A stretch of 64,000 nt of DNA. It comes from Aggregatilineales bacterium. Lineage in GTDB: Bacteria; Chloroflexota; Anaerolineae; Aggregatilineales; Phototrophicaceae. Positions 25,761-34,620 of this stretch are shown here, piece after piece. A program made the position numbers and the translations under genes. The notes under the pieces were generated by a model. It was not told the origin of the DNA and did no database searches. It was given only the letters and a program-made list of their open reading frames with translations. How positions within the stretch are numbered: position 1 is the first letter of the stretch; every line of letters begins with the position of its first letter. The stretch is from positions 1 to 64,000 of the forward strand of contig JAUQWZ010000034.1 in the NCBI GenBank assembly GCA_030834905.1, written 5' to 3'.

Positions 25761-27371
25761 CTAACTGCCGGTTCCGTCAGTAGGTACGATAGCCTTTTCG
25801 TCCTGGCTCTCCGCCTCCGGCTTTTCCTCCGGCGCGAGGCTGGCAAGGCTGTCCAGCGCCTTGAGCGTAAAGTTGTACAGGGCGAACGGCATCGCCAGCA
25901 GCCCGCCGAGAACCTGGAGCGCCACCGCGCCGAAGCCGGTGCGCTCGCCAGTGATGATCGGATCATCCGCCAGTGACGCGGGTTCCTGCTCCAGTTCGCC
26001 TGAACGGCGCAGCAGGTACAGCCCGATGATGATCACCAGCACGAAGACCGCGCCCGACACAATGCCATACGCCATCGGGTTGCCGAGAGTGTCGCCAATC
26101 AACACCGCGATAGCCGACCATGCGACGGCAACCAGCGCCAGCGGCAGCAGCACTTTCCAGCCGAGCGACATCAGGCGGTCATAGCGGATGCGAGGCAGAG
26201 TCGCGCGGATCCAGATCATCAGGATCAGCAGCAGAATGACCTTGCCAATAAGCACCAGCGGTCCCAGGATGGGCAGGCTTTGTACCAGACCGAAGCCGTC
26301 GTTATAGCCGCCCAGATACAGCGACGCGAAGACAATGCTGATGCCGATCATACCGAGATATTCCGCCATCATGAACAGCGCAAATTTCATGCCGCTGTAC
26401 TCAGTCATGAAGCCCTGAGTCAGTTCCTGCTCGGCTTCCGGCAGGTCAAACGGCGCGCGGTTTACTTCCGCTAACAGGGCGATGAAAAGAATTCCCGCCG
26501 CCAGCGGATTCTGAAAGACAAACCATTCATAGATGTAAGTCTGGTTGGTGATAATGTCGCCCACGCTCATGCTGCCGACGATCAGGACGGGAACCGCAAT
26601 CGACAAGCCGAGGCTCAGTTCATAGCTCAGCATCTGCGCCGTCGCGCGCAAGCCGCCCAGCACCGAGTACTTGTTGTTGCTCGACCAGCCTGCCAGCACC
26701 ACGCCATAAGTGCCGATACTGGTGATCGCCATCAGCCACAGCACGCCCACGCTGGGGTCTGCCAAGCCCAACGGCACCTGATACCAGCGCCCATCAAACC
26801 AGGGCACAATCCAATCGGGTCCCAGCGGAATGACCGCCACCAGGATCAGCGTTGGCACAGCCTTGAGGATCGGCGCGATCAAGTAGATCGGGCGATCCGC
26901 GCCGCTTGGGATGATGTCTTCTTTGAAGATCAGCTTGATGCCGTCCGCCAGCGGCTGAAGCAGTCCCAGCGGTCCGGCGCGGTTGGGACCGATGCGCTGC
27001 TGGAAGAAGGCGATGAAGCGGCGCTCCAGCAGCGTCGTATAGGCGAATCCGGTAATCATCACCAGCAGGAACACCACCGAGAAGATGATCGACTGCACGA
27101 TGCTGCAACCGGACTCGTCACGACACTGCACTACCTGGCTCATATCAACGCGGTTGGAATTGAATATGTAGCCGAGCACGTTGTCGCCAGCGTTGAGTAT
27201 GCTCGCCCAGATGGTGCCAAAGATTGAACCGGGCGCGGTAATCAGCAGCACCAAGCCGAGTATGGCAAGCCCGACGAACGCCGCCCCCGCCAGCATCAGC
27301 AGCAGCGTAATCCACTGGCGTGAGATGCGGAATTTTGACTTTTGATTTGGATCCTGGGTCACAGATGCCAT
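25761..27371 (-). CDS. nuoH: NADH-quinone oxidoreductase subunit H, extended at both ends
   Basis: Quinone-chamber membrane subunit of complex I. From the ATG at 27371, one base after the nuoG stop, it has 536 residues against about 320-350 in most bacteria. The core starts near residue 97 (FSVVFLLVMITGFAYTTLLERR) and contains QQRIGPNRAGPLGLLQPLADG and the Glu-rich EVNRAPFDLPEAEQELTQGF. The first 92 residues add a hydrophobic helix (about 21-45) and a linker with Cys83 and Cys89. The last 82 residues add a polar stretch, another hydrophobic segment (FGAVALQVLGGLLAMPFALY) and an acidic tail. In-frame starts further upstream would overlap nuoG and are unlikely. Confidence 0.95.
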   Translation of the reverse strand: MASVTQDPNQKSKFRISRQWITLLLMLAGAAFVGLAILGLVLLITAPGSIFGTIWASILNAGDNVLGYIFNSNRVDMSQVVQCRDESGCSIVQSIIFSVVFLLVMITGFAYTTLLERRFIAFFQQRIGPNRAGPLGLLQPLADGIKLIFKEDIIPSGADRPIYLIAPILKAVPTLILVAVIPLGPDWIVPWFDGRWYQVPLGLADPSVGVLWLMAITSIGTYGVVLAGWSSNNKYSVLGGLRATAQMLSYELSLGLSIAVPVLIVGSMSVGDIITNQTYIYEWFVFQNPLAAGILFIALLAEVNRAPFDLPEAEQELTQGFMTEYSGMKFALFMMAEYLGMIGISIVFASLYLGGYNDGFGLVQSLPILGPLVLIGKVILLLILMIWIRATLPRIRYDRLMSLGWKVLLPLALVAVAWSAIAVLIGDTLGNPMAYGIVSGAVFVLVIIIGLYLLRRSGELEQEPASLADDPIITGERTGFGAVALQVLGGLLAMPFALYNFTLKALDSLASLAPEEKPEAESQDEKAIVPTDGTGS

Positions 27372-27372
27372 T

Positions 27373-29862
27373 TTAGCCCTCGACGACCAATTCACTGATC
27401 TTGCTGATCTGCCCCACGCCAATCGTCAGCGGCGAGGCGGTATCTGCGAGATGGCGCGGCAGCAGTGCCGTTCCTTCTGGCGCTGCGCCGTTCACACGCG
27501 CGCGAGCGCGGACTGCGGCGCTGCCAACTGTTACCTGGACAAGATCGCCATCCTGAATATTCAACTTCTGCGCGTCGGCGGCGTTCAACTGAACGTAGGA
27601 CTCTGCCACGCGCCTGCCCATCATTTCGTGTATGCTTGGCTCGAACGTGCGCTCGTGGTTATAGAGCTTCGTCGTCGGAACGACCACCAGATCGCCCTTT
27701 TTGGCTTTTTGCGCCTTTGGAAGCTCCACCGCGCCCACCGCCGGAACGCTGCCTTCGTCAGCGCTGGTTGGTGCCTGCACGCCCAGACCGCCAGTGTTAT
27801 TGTACGCCGTTCCGCCGTAGTACAGGTCGTCGCCGCCGATTTCGGGGAACTGGGGTTCGACCTTGCCAAGCTCATTGTAGCGCATTCCGGCGAAGGCTGG
27901 AATGGACTGTGTGATTTCAAGCATGACCGCCGCCGCCGAAGCTTTCGCACGTCCCTGCTCCAGCCGTTCGCCGATGCGCGAGATTACCTGCCAGGCTGGC
28001 AGCGCCTCGCCCAACGGACCCTGCGCGGTGTAGAACCGCTGCACGCGGCGCGCGCCATTGGTGTACGTGCCATCGCGCTCGGCGAAACTCTGAATCGGCA
28101 GCGCGACTGCGGCGCTCTGGGTCGCTTCGTCAGGGAACAGGCTCAGGCTGATGACGGTTTCGACCCGGCTCAGCCATTCGGCTGCCGCGGGATCGTCGTA
28201 GCGAACATCCGCCTGGGCAAGGATCAGCACCTTCGGCGGGTTCTGGGTGATGTCAAGCGTCGTTTCCGGCGTAAAGCCCATGTAGAACAGACCCATGCCG
28301 TTCGCGCCGGGGAAAGTCGCCAGCAGACCGTTCTGCGGCTTGCCGACGTGTCCGGTTTCGATCAGGAAGTTCGCCGCCGACTGCATCAGTGCCCGGCTGC
28401 CGTCGAGCGTCAGCCCTTCAGCGCCCGCGATGATGATCAGGTTGGTGGCATCTGCCAACGCCTGCGCGACTTCGGCATTGTCGGCACGCAAATTCTGAAG
28501 CGCCGCCGCTGCCTGCCCGGTACCATAACGCAGCGTGGTGCTGGCAAAGGCGTCCATACGGGTATCGCGGGCATTCGCCACGACTACGTAAGCGCCGCGA
28601 TCGTGCGCCTGCTTGACGTTCAGCCGCCAGATGGGGGCTTCTTCTTCCAGGTCGCTGGCGATGATCAGTACCGCGTCATCCGCGCCGAGCGTCGTCAGAT
28701 TCGTGCCTGCGCCAACGCCCACCTGTGCCACCAGATCAGCGCCCGCATGGGTCGGGGACCACGCGCCCAACCGCTGGCTTCCGAGTCCGTTCAGCATCTG
28801 GCGCAGCGTCCACAGGTCTTCATTGGTCATCATCGATCCGGCAATCGCCGCCACGTCGCCGCCCGCGTTCCTGAGCAGATCGGCAGCCGCGTTCAGTGCG
28901 TCATCCCAAGCCGAGGTGCTGCCGCCCACAACAGGCTGCATCAGCCGTTCGCTGCTGCGGCTGAAGTGATGACCGAAGCGCCCTTTGTCGCACATCCAGA
29001 TTTCGTTGACCTGCTCGTTCTGGCGCGGCATCATCCGCTTGATCATGGCGCGACCTTCAAAGTCGCGATCCAGCCGCGTGTTTGCCGTCACGTTGCAGCC
29101 CACCGGGCAGTGCGGGCAGATGGTCGGTACCGGAGTCAATTCCCACGGTCGCGCGCCAAAGCGGAAATCCGTCGTCGTCAGAGCGCCAACCGGGCAAACA
29201 TCCGTCGTATTGCCGGAAAAATTACTGTCGAACGGCGGATCGCCGACGGCGATAATCTGCAAAGCGCGTGCGCGCTCATGGAATGCCAGCACCGGGTCAC
29301 CGACAATCTCATCCTGGAAACGGATGCAGCGCGCGCATTGAATACAGCGCTCCTCATCGAGGAAGATCAGATCGCCCAGCGCAACCTGTTTGTCGAGCCG
29401 CATCTTGTCTTCAAACACCATCCGGCTGGTGCCGGGCCCGTGGCGCATCGTCAGATTTTGCAGCGGACATTCGCCGCCTTTATCGCAAATCGGGCAGTCC
29501 AGCGGGTGGCTGGTCAGCAGGAATTCGAGCACGTTCACGCGCGCGTCGTCAACTGCCTGGGTGTTGGTGCGAATGACCAGCCCGTCGGTGGCGACGGTGG
29601 TACAGGCGGTTTGCAGCTTGGGAAACCAGCGAATCTGCGGGTTGCCGCTTTCGTCCAGCGTCACTTCGCCAGTGCTGCGGTCTTTAACAATATTCCCCAT
29701 TTCCACCAGACACATGCGGCACATACCAACTGGCTTCATCTTGGGATGATAGCAAAAAACGGGAATGTCGTTGCCGATAAATTTGGCGGCATCGACCAGG
29801 TTCGTCCCCGCAGGCACTTCATACATCTGATCGTCAATGTATATTTTGACGCTGTTCGCCAT
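27373..29862 (-). CDS. nuoG: NADH-quinone oxidoreductase subunit G
   Basis: Largest peripheral-arm subunit of complex I, 829 residues. It carries the N-terminal [2Fe-2S] domain (CYHPKMKPVGMCRMC), the His-Cys3 cluster (HPLDCPICDKGGEC), a [4Fe-4S] motif (CIQCARCIRFQDE), and the additional N7-type motif CPHCPVGCNVTANTR. The remainder is the molybdopterin-oxidoreductase-like fold without evident catalytic residues, ending in a beta-barrel domain (LNIQDGDLVQVTVGS). The long open frame on the opposite strand is a GC-composition shadow. Confidence 0.96.
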   Translation of the reverse strand: MANSVKIYIDDQMYEVPAGTNLVDAAKFIGNDIPVFCYHPKMKPVGMCRMCLVEMGNIVKDRSTGEVTLDESGNPQIRWFPKLQTACTTVATDGLVIRTNTQAVDDARVNVLEFLLTSHPLDCPICDKGGECPLQNLTMRHGPGTSRMVFEDKMRLDKQVALGDLIFLDEERCIQCARCIRFQDEIVGDPVLAFHERARALQIIAVGDPPFDSNFSGNTTDVCPVGALTTTDFRFGARPWELTPVPTICPHCPVGCNVTANTRLDRDFEGRAMIKRMMPRQNEQVNEIWMCDKGRFGHHFSRSSERLMQPVVGGSTSAWDDALNAAADLLRNAGGDVAAIAGSMMTNEDLWTLRQMLNGLGSQRLGAWSPTHAGADLVAQVGVGAGTNLTTLGADDAVLIIASDLEEEAPIWRLNVKQAHDRGAYVVVANARDTRMDAFASTTLRYGTGQAAAALQNLRADNAEVAQALADATNLIIIAGAEGLTLDGSRALMQSAANFLIETGHVGKPQNGLLATFPGANGMGLFYMGFTPETTLDITQNPPKVLILAQADVRYDDPAAAEWLSRVETVISLSLFPDEATQSAAVALPIQSFAERDGTYTNGARRVQRFYTAQGPLGEALPAWQVISRIGERLEQGRAKASAAAVMLEITQSIPAFAGMRYNELGKVEPQFPEIGGDDLYYGGTAYNNTGGLGVQAPTSADEGSVPAVGAVELPKAQKAKKGDLVVVPTTKLYNHERTFEPSIHEMMGRRVAESYVQLNAADAQKLNIQDGDLVQVTVGSAAVRARARVNGAAPEGTALLPRHLADTASPLTIGVGQISKISELVVEG

Positions 29863-29913
29863 TCCATCCTCCGCAGCAGCGGCTTCGACAAAGAAGCCGT
29901 GTTGTCGATTAAT

Positions 29914-30348
29914 CTACTTCATCCGTCGTCTTGTCTGTGCCAGACCACTTGCGGCGCGATCCTGCATCGCCTGCGCCATCGCTCCCCAGTTACTGCTTTC
30001 CACCTGCGCCGACGCCAGCCCCAACGCCTTCTCAAAATCGGCGTCTGCCTGGGGATAATCCCCGGTTGCTAACGCCAGTTCGCCGCGCAGGACATAGTTG
30101 GTTGGCGCTTCGGGCGCATGGGCAATTGCCTGATTCAGTTCTCTCAGCCAGCGCTCGCGCCCCGAAATGCGGTGCTCACCGTCCGCCGTCGCCAGCGGCG
30201 CATTCGCGGCGGGTTCCTCTAGCAGCGCGGCGGCGTCTGCCACGTCCATCGAGGACTCCGCTTCGGCGGTATACACCACGGCGTCCGCCTCAACCGGATC
30301 GATCTCATCCACCCTATCCAGCGTCGGCTCATCCTGCCAATCGTTCAC
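29914..30348 (-). CDS. Small acidic TPR-like protein encoded inside the nuo operon
   Basis: A 144-residue protein with no counterpart in standard nuo operons. Residues 1-60 are strongly acidic (DEPTLDRVDEIDPVEAD) and probably disordered. Residues about 68-120 fit one or two tetratricopeptide repeats (WLRELNQAIAHAPEAPTNY, then LRGELALATGDYPQADADF). It ends with a basic tail. There is no signal or membrane segment. It lies 13 bases after nuoF and 51 before nuoG on the same strand, so it is cotranscribed. A role as an assembly factor or soluble accessory subunit of complex I is inference from position only. Confidence 0.7.
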   Translation of the reverse strand: MNDWQDEPTLDRVDEIDPVEADAVVYTAEAESSMDVADAAALLEEPAANAPLATADGEHRISGRERWLRELNQAIAHAPEAPTNYVLRGELALATGDYPQADADFEKALGLASAQVESSNWGAMAQAMQDRAASGLAQTRRRMK

Positions 30349-30361
30349 GGATCAGCCCCGG

Positions 30362-31702
30362 CTAATCTGCGCCGGAAGCTGCTGCCGCAGCGCCGCGCCG
30401 CGCGGGACGCGCCGGTTCTGTCGGCATCACTGCTGAATCGGCGGTCAGATGCGCCTTAAAATCATCCGGGAAATTCTTGATGGTATGGATTATCGGGTTG
30501 GCGGCAAAATCGCCCAGCGCGCACAGGGTAAAGCCCTGCATGTTCTTGGCGATATTGTCGATCAAATCCACATCCGTCGGCTTCCCCTGCCCACTCATAA
30601 TGCGATCCAGCACTTTGTCGAGCCAGTAGGTGCCTTCACGACACGGCGTACATTTACCGCAGCTTTCGTGCCGGAAGAATTTCGTCACCTTCGCCGCGAC
30701 CCAGGTGATATCCACCGTCTCGTCCATGACAATGATCGAGGCGGAACCGAGGATGGAGTTGAGCTTCTGAAGGTCTTCGTAAGTCAGCGGCGTATCCAGC
30801 ACCTCGTCAGTGGCGGGGATAATCGGACCCGAACCGCCCGATGGCAGAATTGCCTTGATCTGTTTGCCGCCGGGAATACCGCCGCCGTAAGCCTCGTCAA
30901 AGATAAGCTGGCGGAAGGTGATGCCGCCAAGCGCTGCTTCATAGTTGCCCGGCTTGTTCACCTGACCACTCAGACAGAAGATCTTCGTGCCCGGGCTTTG
31001 CTCGGTGCCAATCGCGCGGTAGGCATCCGCGCCGTTGGTGATGATCCAGGGGACGTTAGTCAGCGTTTCGACGTTGTTGATCACCGTTGGCTCGGCGTAC
31101 AGACCGCCGCCCTTGTTCGCCGGGAACGGTGGACGCACGCGCGGCATCCCCAGCTTGCCTTCCAGGCTTTCCAGCAGCGCGCTTTCCTCGCCGCAGATAT
31201 ACGCCCCCGCGCCGAGGTGGGTATAAACCATACACGACCAGCCGCTGCCGAGGACGTTATCGCCCACGAAGCCGCCCGCCACCGCTTCTTCGATGTGTTT
31301 ATCGAGTTCGTGAGCGACATCCCAGAACTCGCCGCGCAGGTACACATAAACGGCAGTTGCCTGAATCGCCCACGCCGCAATCATCGCGCCTTCGATGAGC
31401 TGGTGCGGGTTGTTCTCCAGAATCTGGCGGTCTTTAAAGGTGCCGGTTTCGCTTTCGTCGGCGTTGACAACGACGTACTTGACCGGCTCGGTCTGGGGAA
31501 TGAAGCTCCATTTGACGCCAGTAGGAAAACCCGCCCCACCGCGCCCGCGCAGGTTCGCCGCTTTAACCACATCGATGACCTCGGAAGGCTTTACCGAGAG
31601 GGCTTTTTTCAGCGCTTCATAGCCGCCATTTTTGACGTATACGTCATACTCGCGTATATCTGGAACGTCCTTCTCACGAAAAATGATATTCTGAGACGCC
31701 AT
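30362..31702 (-). CDS. nuoF: NADH-quinone oxidoreductase subunit F
   Basis: The NADH-oxidising, FMN-binding subunit of complex I, 446 residues. NADH and FMN sites are marked by GRGGAGFPTGVKW and NADESETGTFKDR, followed by GAYICGEESALLESLEG. The N3 [4Fe-4S] ligands are in CGKCTPCREGTYW with the fourth Cys in LCALGD. The C-terminal tail (EPARPARRGAAAAASGAD) is low complexity. It starts five bases from the nuoE stop and is followed by the TPR gene. Confidence 0.97.
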   Translation of the reverse strand: MASQNIIFREKDVPDIREYDVYVKNGGYEALKKALSVKPSEVIDVVKAANLRGRGGAGFPTGVKWSFIPQTEPVKYVVVNADESETGTFKDRQILENNPHQLIEGAMIAAWAIQATAVYVYLRGEFWDVAHELDKHIEEAVAGGFVGDNVLGSGWSCMVYTHLGAGAYICGEESALLESLEGKLGMPRVRPPFPANKGGGLYAEPTVINNVETLTNVPWIITNGADAYRAIGTEQSPGTKIFCLSGQVNKPGNYEAALGGITFRQLIFDEAYGGGIPGGKQIKAILPSGGSGPIIPATDEVLDTPLTYEDLQKLNSILGSASIIVMDETVDITWVAAKVTKFFRHESCGKCTPCREGTYWLDKVLDRIMSGQGKPTDVDLIDNIAKNMQGFTLCALGDFAANPIIHTIKNFPDDFKAHLTADSAVMPTEPARPARRGAAAAASGAD

Positions 31703-31706
31703 TATT

Positions 31707-32201
31707 TTATCCGTTCACTGGTGCGGCGTTGGCTTCCGCGCGCCACTGCGCGATCAGCGCGTTTACCTTATCGAGATCGAGATTCTCGTGAAAGTGGAAA
31801 TTGCACTGAAGCATGGGCGCTTTGTCACATGCCGCCAGACACATCACATGCTCGACCGTGAACAAACCGTCCTCGGTCGTCTCGCCGTCCTCGATGCCGA
31901 GCGTGTCGAGCAGCTGGTGGTGAAATTCATCAGCGCCCCGCAGCGCGCAGGCGAGGTCGGTGCAGACCTGGAGCCAGTATTTGCCCTTGGGCTTCTCCGA
32001 ATACATCGTGTAGAAGCCGGTGATGGAGCGCACCTGGGTCGGGTCGAGATCGCACAGTTCCGCCACTTCCACCAGCGACTCCGGCGTGATCCAGCCATAT
32101 TCTTCCTGCGCGATGAACAGCAGCGGCATCACCGCTGAACGCTTCGTCGGGTACTTGGCAAAGATCTTATCGATTCGTTCCGCGTACTTTTCTGCAAGCA
32201 T
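31707..32201 (-). CDS. nuoE: NADH-quinone oxidoreductase subunit E
   Basis: Peripheral [2Fe-2S] thioredoxin-like subunit of complex I, 164 residues. The four ligands appear as CTDLAC and CLAACD. The N-terminal helical region (YPTKRSAVMPLLFIAQEEYGW) and VRSITGFYTMYSEKPKG are typical. AGGA lies before the ATG, close to the heptamer repeat that separates this gene from nuoD. Confidence 0.97.
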   Translation of the reverse strand: MLAEKYAERIDKIFAKYPTKRSAVMPLLFIAQEEYGWITPESLVEVAELCDLDPTQVRSITGFYTMYSEKPKGKYWLQVCTDLACALRGADEFHHQLLDTLGIEDGETTEDGLFTVEHVMCLAACDKAPMLQCNFHFHENLDLDKVNALIAQWRAEANAAPVNG

Positions 32202-32213
32202 ATCGTTTCCTAT

Positions 32214-32279
32214 GAGTACTGAGTACCAAGTACCGGGTACTGAGTGCTGAGCAAAACTCAGTACCCGGTACTCAGTACT
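32214..32279. repeat. Heptameric repeat between nuoD and nuoE
   Basis: Five consecutive seven-base units (GAGTACT, GAGTACC, AAGTACC, GGGTACT, GAGTGCT), then a short AAAA spacer, then the inverted form ACTCAGTACCCGGTACTCAG. The two halves can fold into a long hairpin. It fills the 86-base gap between nuoD and nuoE and belongs to the same family as the copy between nuoK and nuoL. Confidence 0.85.
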
Positions 32280-32287
32280 TTGAACTA

Positions 32288-33565
32288 TTATCTGTCGCTA
32301 TCGCCCAGCACAATATCAATACTGCCGACGATGCCCACCAGGTCAGCGATCATGTACCCTTCGGACATGCTGCCGAGCGCGCTGATGTGCATGAAAGACG
32401 GGGTCTTGAAATGGACACGGCGCGGTTTGTTGCCGCCGGTACCATGCAGGTAGCAGCCGATCTCGCCGCGAGGGCTTTCAATCGCTACATACACTTCTTC
32501 ATCCGGCAGCGGGAAGCCTTCCGTCCACAGCTTGAAGTGATGAATCACCGCTTCCATACTGCGACCCAGTTCGGCGCGCGGCGGCGGCGCGAACTTGCGG
32601 TTGTTGGAACGGAACTCGCCGGTGGGAGTCAGCCGCGCCATCGCCTGCCGAAGGATCTTCAGGCTCTCGCGCATTTCGAGAATGCGGATGTAGAAGCGGT
32701 CGTACACGTCGCCGTGTAAGCCAATCGGCACGTTAAAGTCGTAGGTTTCATAGCCGGAATAGGGCATCGCCTTGCGGATATCCCAGTTGACACCGCTGCC
32801 GCGCAGCGACGGACCGCTTAAGCCCAGCGCCAGCGCGTCTTCCGGTTCAACCACGCCAATGCCCTCGGTACGGTCGCGCCACAACGGGTTGTCGGTGAGC
32901 AGGCTTTCGTAGTCATCCAGGCGGCTGGGGAACAGATTGATGAACTGCTCCAGCGCGGGCAGGAAATCCGGCGTGATATCGCGCCAGACGCCGCCCGGAC
33001 GAATGTAGCTGGTCATCATCCGCTGCCCGGAGAGCATCTCGAACATTTCGAGGATCATCTCGCGCTCGCGCATACAGTACAGGAACACGCTCATCGCGCC
33101 CAGATCCATCGCGTGTGTGCCCAACCACACCAGATGGCTGTTGATTCGGGTTAACTCAAGTCCGATGACGCGGATGATCTGGGCGCGTTCGGGCACATCC
33201 AGTTCGCCCATCTTCTCTATCGCCAGGCAGAACACCATGTTGTTCGACATTGGGGACAGATAATCCATCCGGTCAGTGCAGGTCACGCCTTTTTCGTAGG
33301 TCTTGGCTTCGATTGTCTTTTCGATGCCGGTATGCAGGTAGCCGATGTCCGGCAGACAGGTGACAATCTCCTCGCCATCCAGCTCCAGCAGCAGCCGCAG
33401 CACGCCGTGTGTGCTGGGGTGATGCGGTCCAAGATTAAGCAGCATGGTTTCGCCCGTGAGCGCTCGCTCAGAAACGAGTCCACGTAGCTCCTCGACGCTG
33501 CCTTCCCAGGTCGATTCCTGAGCGAGCGCGCCTGCGTTCTGCGAAGCATAATTGGTTATCGCCAT
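32288..33565 (-). CDS. nuoD: NADH-quinone oxidoreductase subunit D
   Basis: Quinone-binding subunit of complex I derived from NiFe-hydrogenase large subunits, 425 residues. The quinone-site loop GPHHPSTHGVLRLLLELDGE is intact with its His, and IGYLHTGIEKTIE and ESPRGEIGCYLHGTG follow as expected. The first 30 residues are an unconserved lead. The C-terminus is GDSDR where most NuoD end in GDIDR. The start has GGAG at about eight bases. It is a separate gene from nuoC, with an 18-base gap. Confidence 0.97.
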   Translation of the reverse strand: MAITNYASQNAGALAQESTWEGSVEELRGLVSERALTGETMLLNLGPHHPSTHGVLRLLLELDGEEIVTCLPDIGYLHTGIEKTIEAKTYEKGVTCTDRMDYLSPMSNNMVFCLAIEKMGELDVPERAQIIRVIGLELTRINSHLVWLGTHAMDLGAMSVFLYCMREREMILEMFEMLSGQRMMTSYIRPGGVWRDITPDFLPALEQFINLFPSRLDDYESLLTDNPLWRDRTEGIGVVEPEDALALGLSGPSLRGSGVNWDIRKAMPYSGYETYDFNVPIGLHGDVYDRFYIRILEMRESLKILRQAMARLTPTGEFRSNNRKFAPPPRAELGRSMEAVIHHFKLWTEGFPLPDEEVYVAIESPRGEIGCYLHGTGGNKPRRVHFKTPSFMHISALGSMSEGYMIADLVGIVGSIDIVLGDSDR

Positions 33566-33583
33566 CGCATTCTTCTCCGTGGG

Positions 33584-34123
33584 TTATTCTTTCGCGTAGG
33601 GCTTGTGCTTGTTGATCTGGTCGAAATTGAACGAGAACATCACCGTCTCATACCCCAGCGGGTAATCGCGGCGCAGCGGGTGCCCGTTCCAGTCTTTCGG
33701 CATCATGATCCGGCGCATATTCGGGTGACCTTCAAAGACGATGCCCATCAGGTCGTAAATCTCGCGCTCCAGCCAGTTTGCGGCGGGCCACAGCACCGTG
33801 AGCGTCGAAAGCTTCGGATCATCTTCCTGAAGGAAAACCTTCAGGCGAATGCGACGGTTGTAGATCATCGAATACAGATGATAGCAGACGCCGAACCGCC
33901 CCGGACGGTTGTAGTCGGGATAGTAATCGACGGCGCTGATGTCAGACAGGTAATTGTACAGCAGTCCCGGCGTGTCGCGCATATACCGCGCCACCGTTTC
34001 GATATCTTCCGGCGCGACGACAATCGTCGTCTCGTCGCGGAACAGCTTCACGTCCTGAACCATCGCTGGCAGCGCGCTCTTCAGCGCTTCCACAGGGTCA
34101 AGCGCATTAGTAATCTGCATCAT
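33584..34123 (-). CDS. nuoC: NADH-quinone oxidoreductase subunit C
   Basis: The 30-kDa peripheral subunit of complex I, 179 residues, structural without cofactors. It shows [18 protein letters not shown], the central [18 protein letters not shown] and the signature [21 protein letters not shown], followed by RRDYPLGYE. The ATG at 34123 overlaps the nuoB stop; the adjacent ATG at 34120 is six bases from GGGGA and may be used instead. It is not fused to nuoD. Confidence 0.96.
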   Translation of the reverse strand: MMQITNALDPVEALKSALPAMVQDVKLFRDETTIVVAPEDIETVARYMRDTPGLLYNYLSDISAVDYYPDYNRPGRFGVCYHLYSMIYNRRIRLKVFLQEDDPKLSTLTVLWPAANWLEREIYDLMGIVFEGHPNMRRIMMPKDWNGHPLRRDYPLGYETVMFSFNFDQINKHKPYAKE

Positions 34124-34620
34124 CGTTCCCCTTCGACGATCCACTGGTTGAGGTGTTCGCCGCGAATACGCTCATGCAGCGTCAGAATGCCATGAATCAA
34201 CTGCTCTGGACGCGGCGGGCAGCCAGCAATATACACATCGACCGGGACAACCTCATCGACGCCCTGCACCAGCGCATAGTTGTTATAAACGCCGGAACAT
34301 GAGGCGCAGTCCCCCATGGCGATCACGTAGCGCGGCGACGCCATCTGATCGTATAGCTGGCGCACGACCGGTGCCATCTTGCGCACCACCCGCCCCGCCA
34401 CGATAATCAGGTCAGCCTGGCGCGGGCTGGCGCGGTTCAGTTCCATCCCGAAGCGCGACAGGTCATAGTCTGACGCCTGGGTAGCCATCATTTCAATGGC
34501 GCAGCAGGCAAGCCCAAACAGCAGGGGCCACATCGCGCCGGTGCGCGCCCAGTTAACCGCCGTATCCAGCGTCGTGGTGACGACGCCCATATTGCCCAGC
34601 TTAGATGAAACTACTCCCAT
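34120..34620 (-). CDS. nuoB: NADH-quinone oxidoreductase subunit B
   Basis: Subunit holding terminal cluster N2, 166 residues from the ATG at 34620 (a GTG at 34641 would extend into nuoA). Adjacent cysteines are in [12 protein letters not shown], with the remaining ligands in [10 protein letters not shown] and [10 protein letters not shown]. Its start overlaps the end of nuoA and its stop overlaps nuoC, giving translational coupling at both ends. Confidence 0.97.
   Translation of the reverse strand: MGVVSSKLGNMGVVTTTLDTAVNWARTGAMWPLLFGLACCAIEMMATQASDYDLSRFGMELNRASPRQADLIIVAGRVVRKMAPVVRQLYDQMASPRYVIAMGDCASCSGVYNNYALVQGVDEVVPVDVYIAGCPPRPEQLIHGILTLHERIRGEHLNQWIVEGER

Noticed and set aside
27451..30072. 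A long plus-strand open frame of 873 codons opposite nuoG
   Set aside because: It lies wholly antisense to a clear nuoG, has no recognisable domain and is Arg/His/Gln-rich, as expected for a GC-composition shadow.
32214..32279. CRISPR array in the repeated GAGTACT region
   Set aside because: Units are seven bases and contiguous, with no unique spacers and no cas genes.
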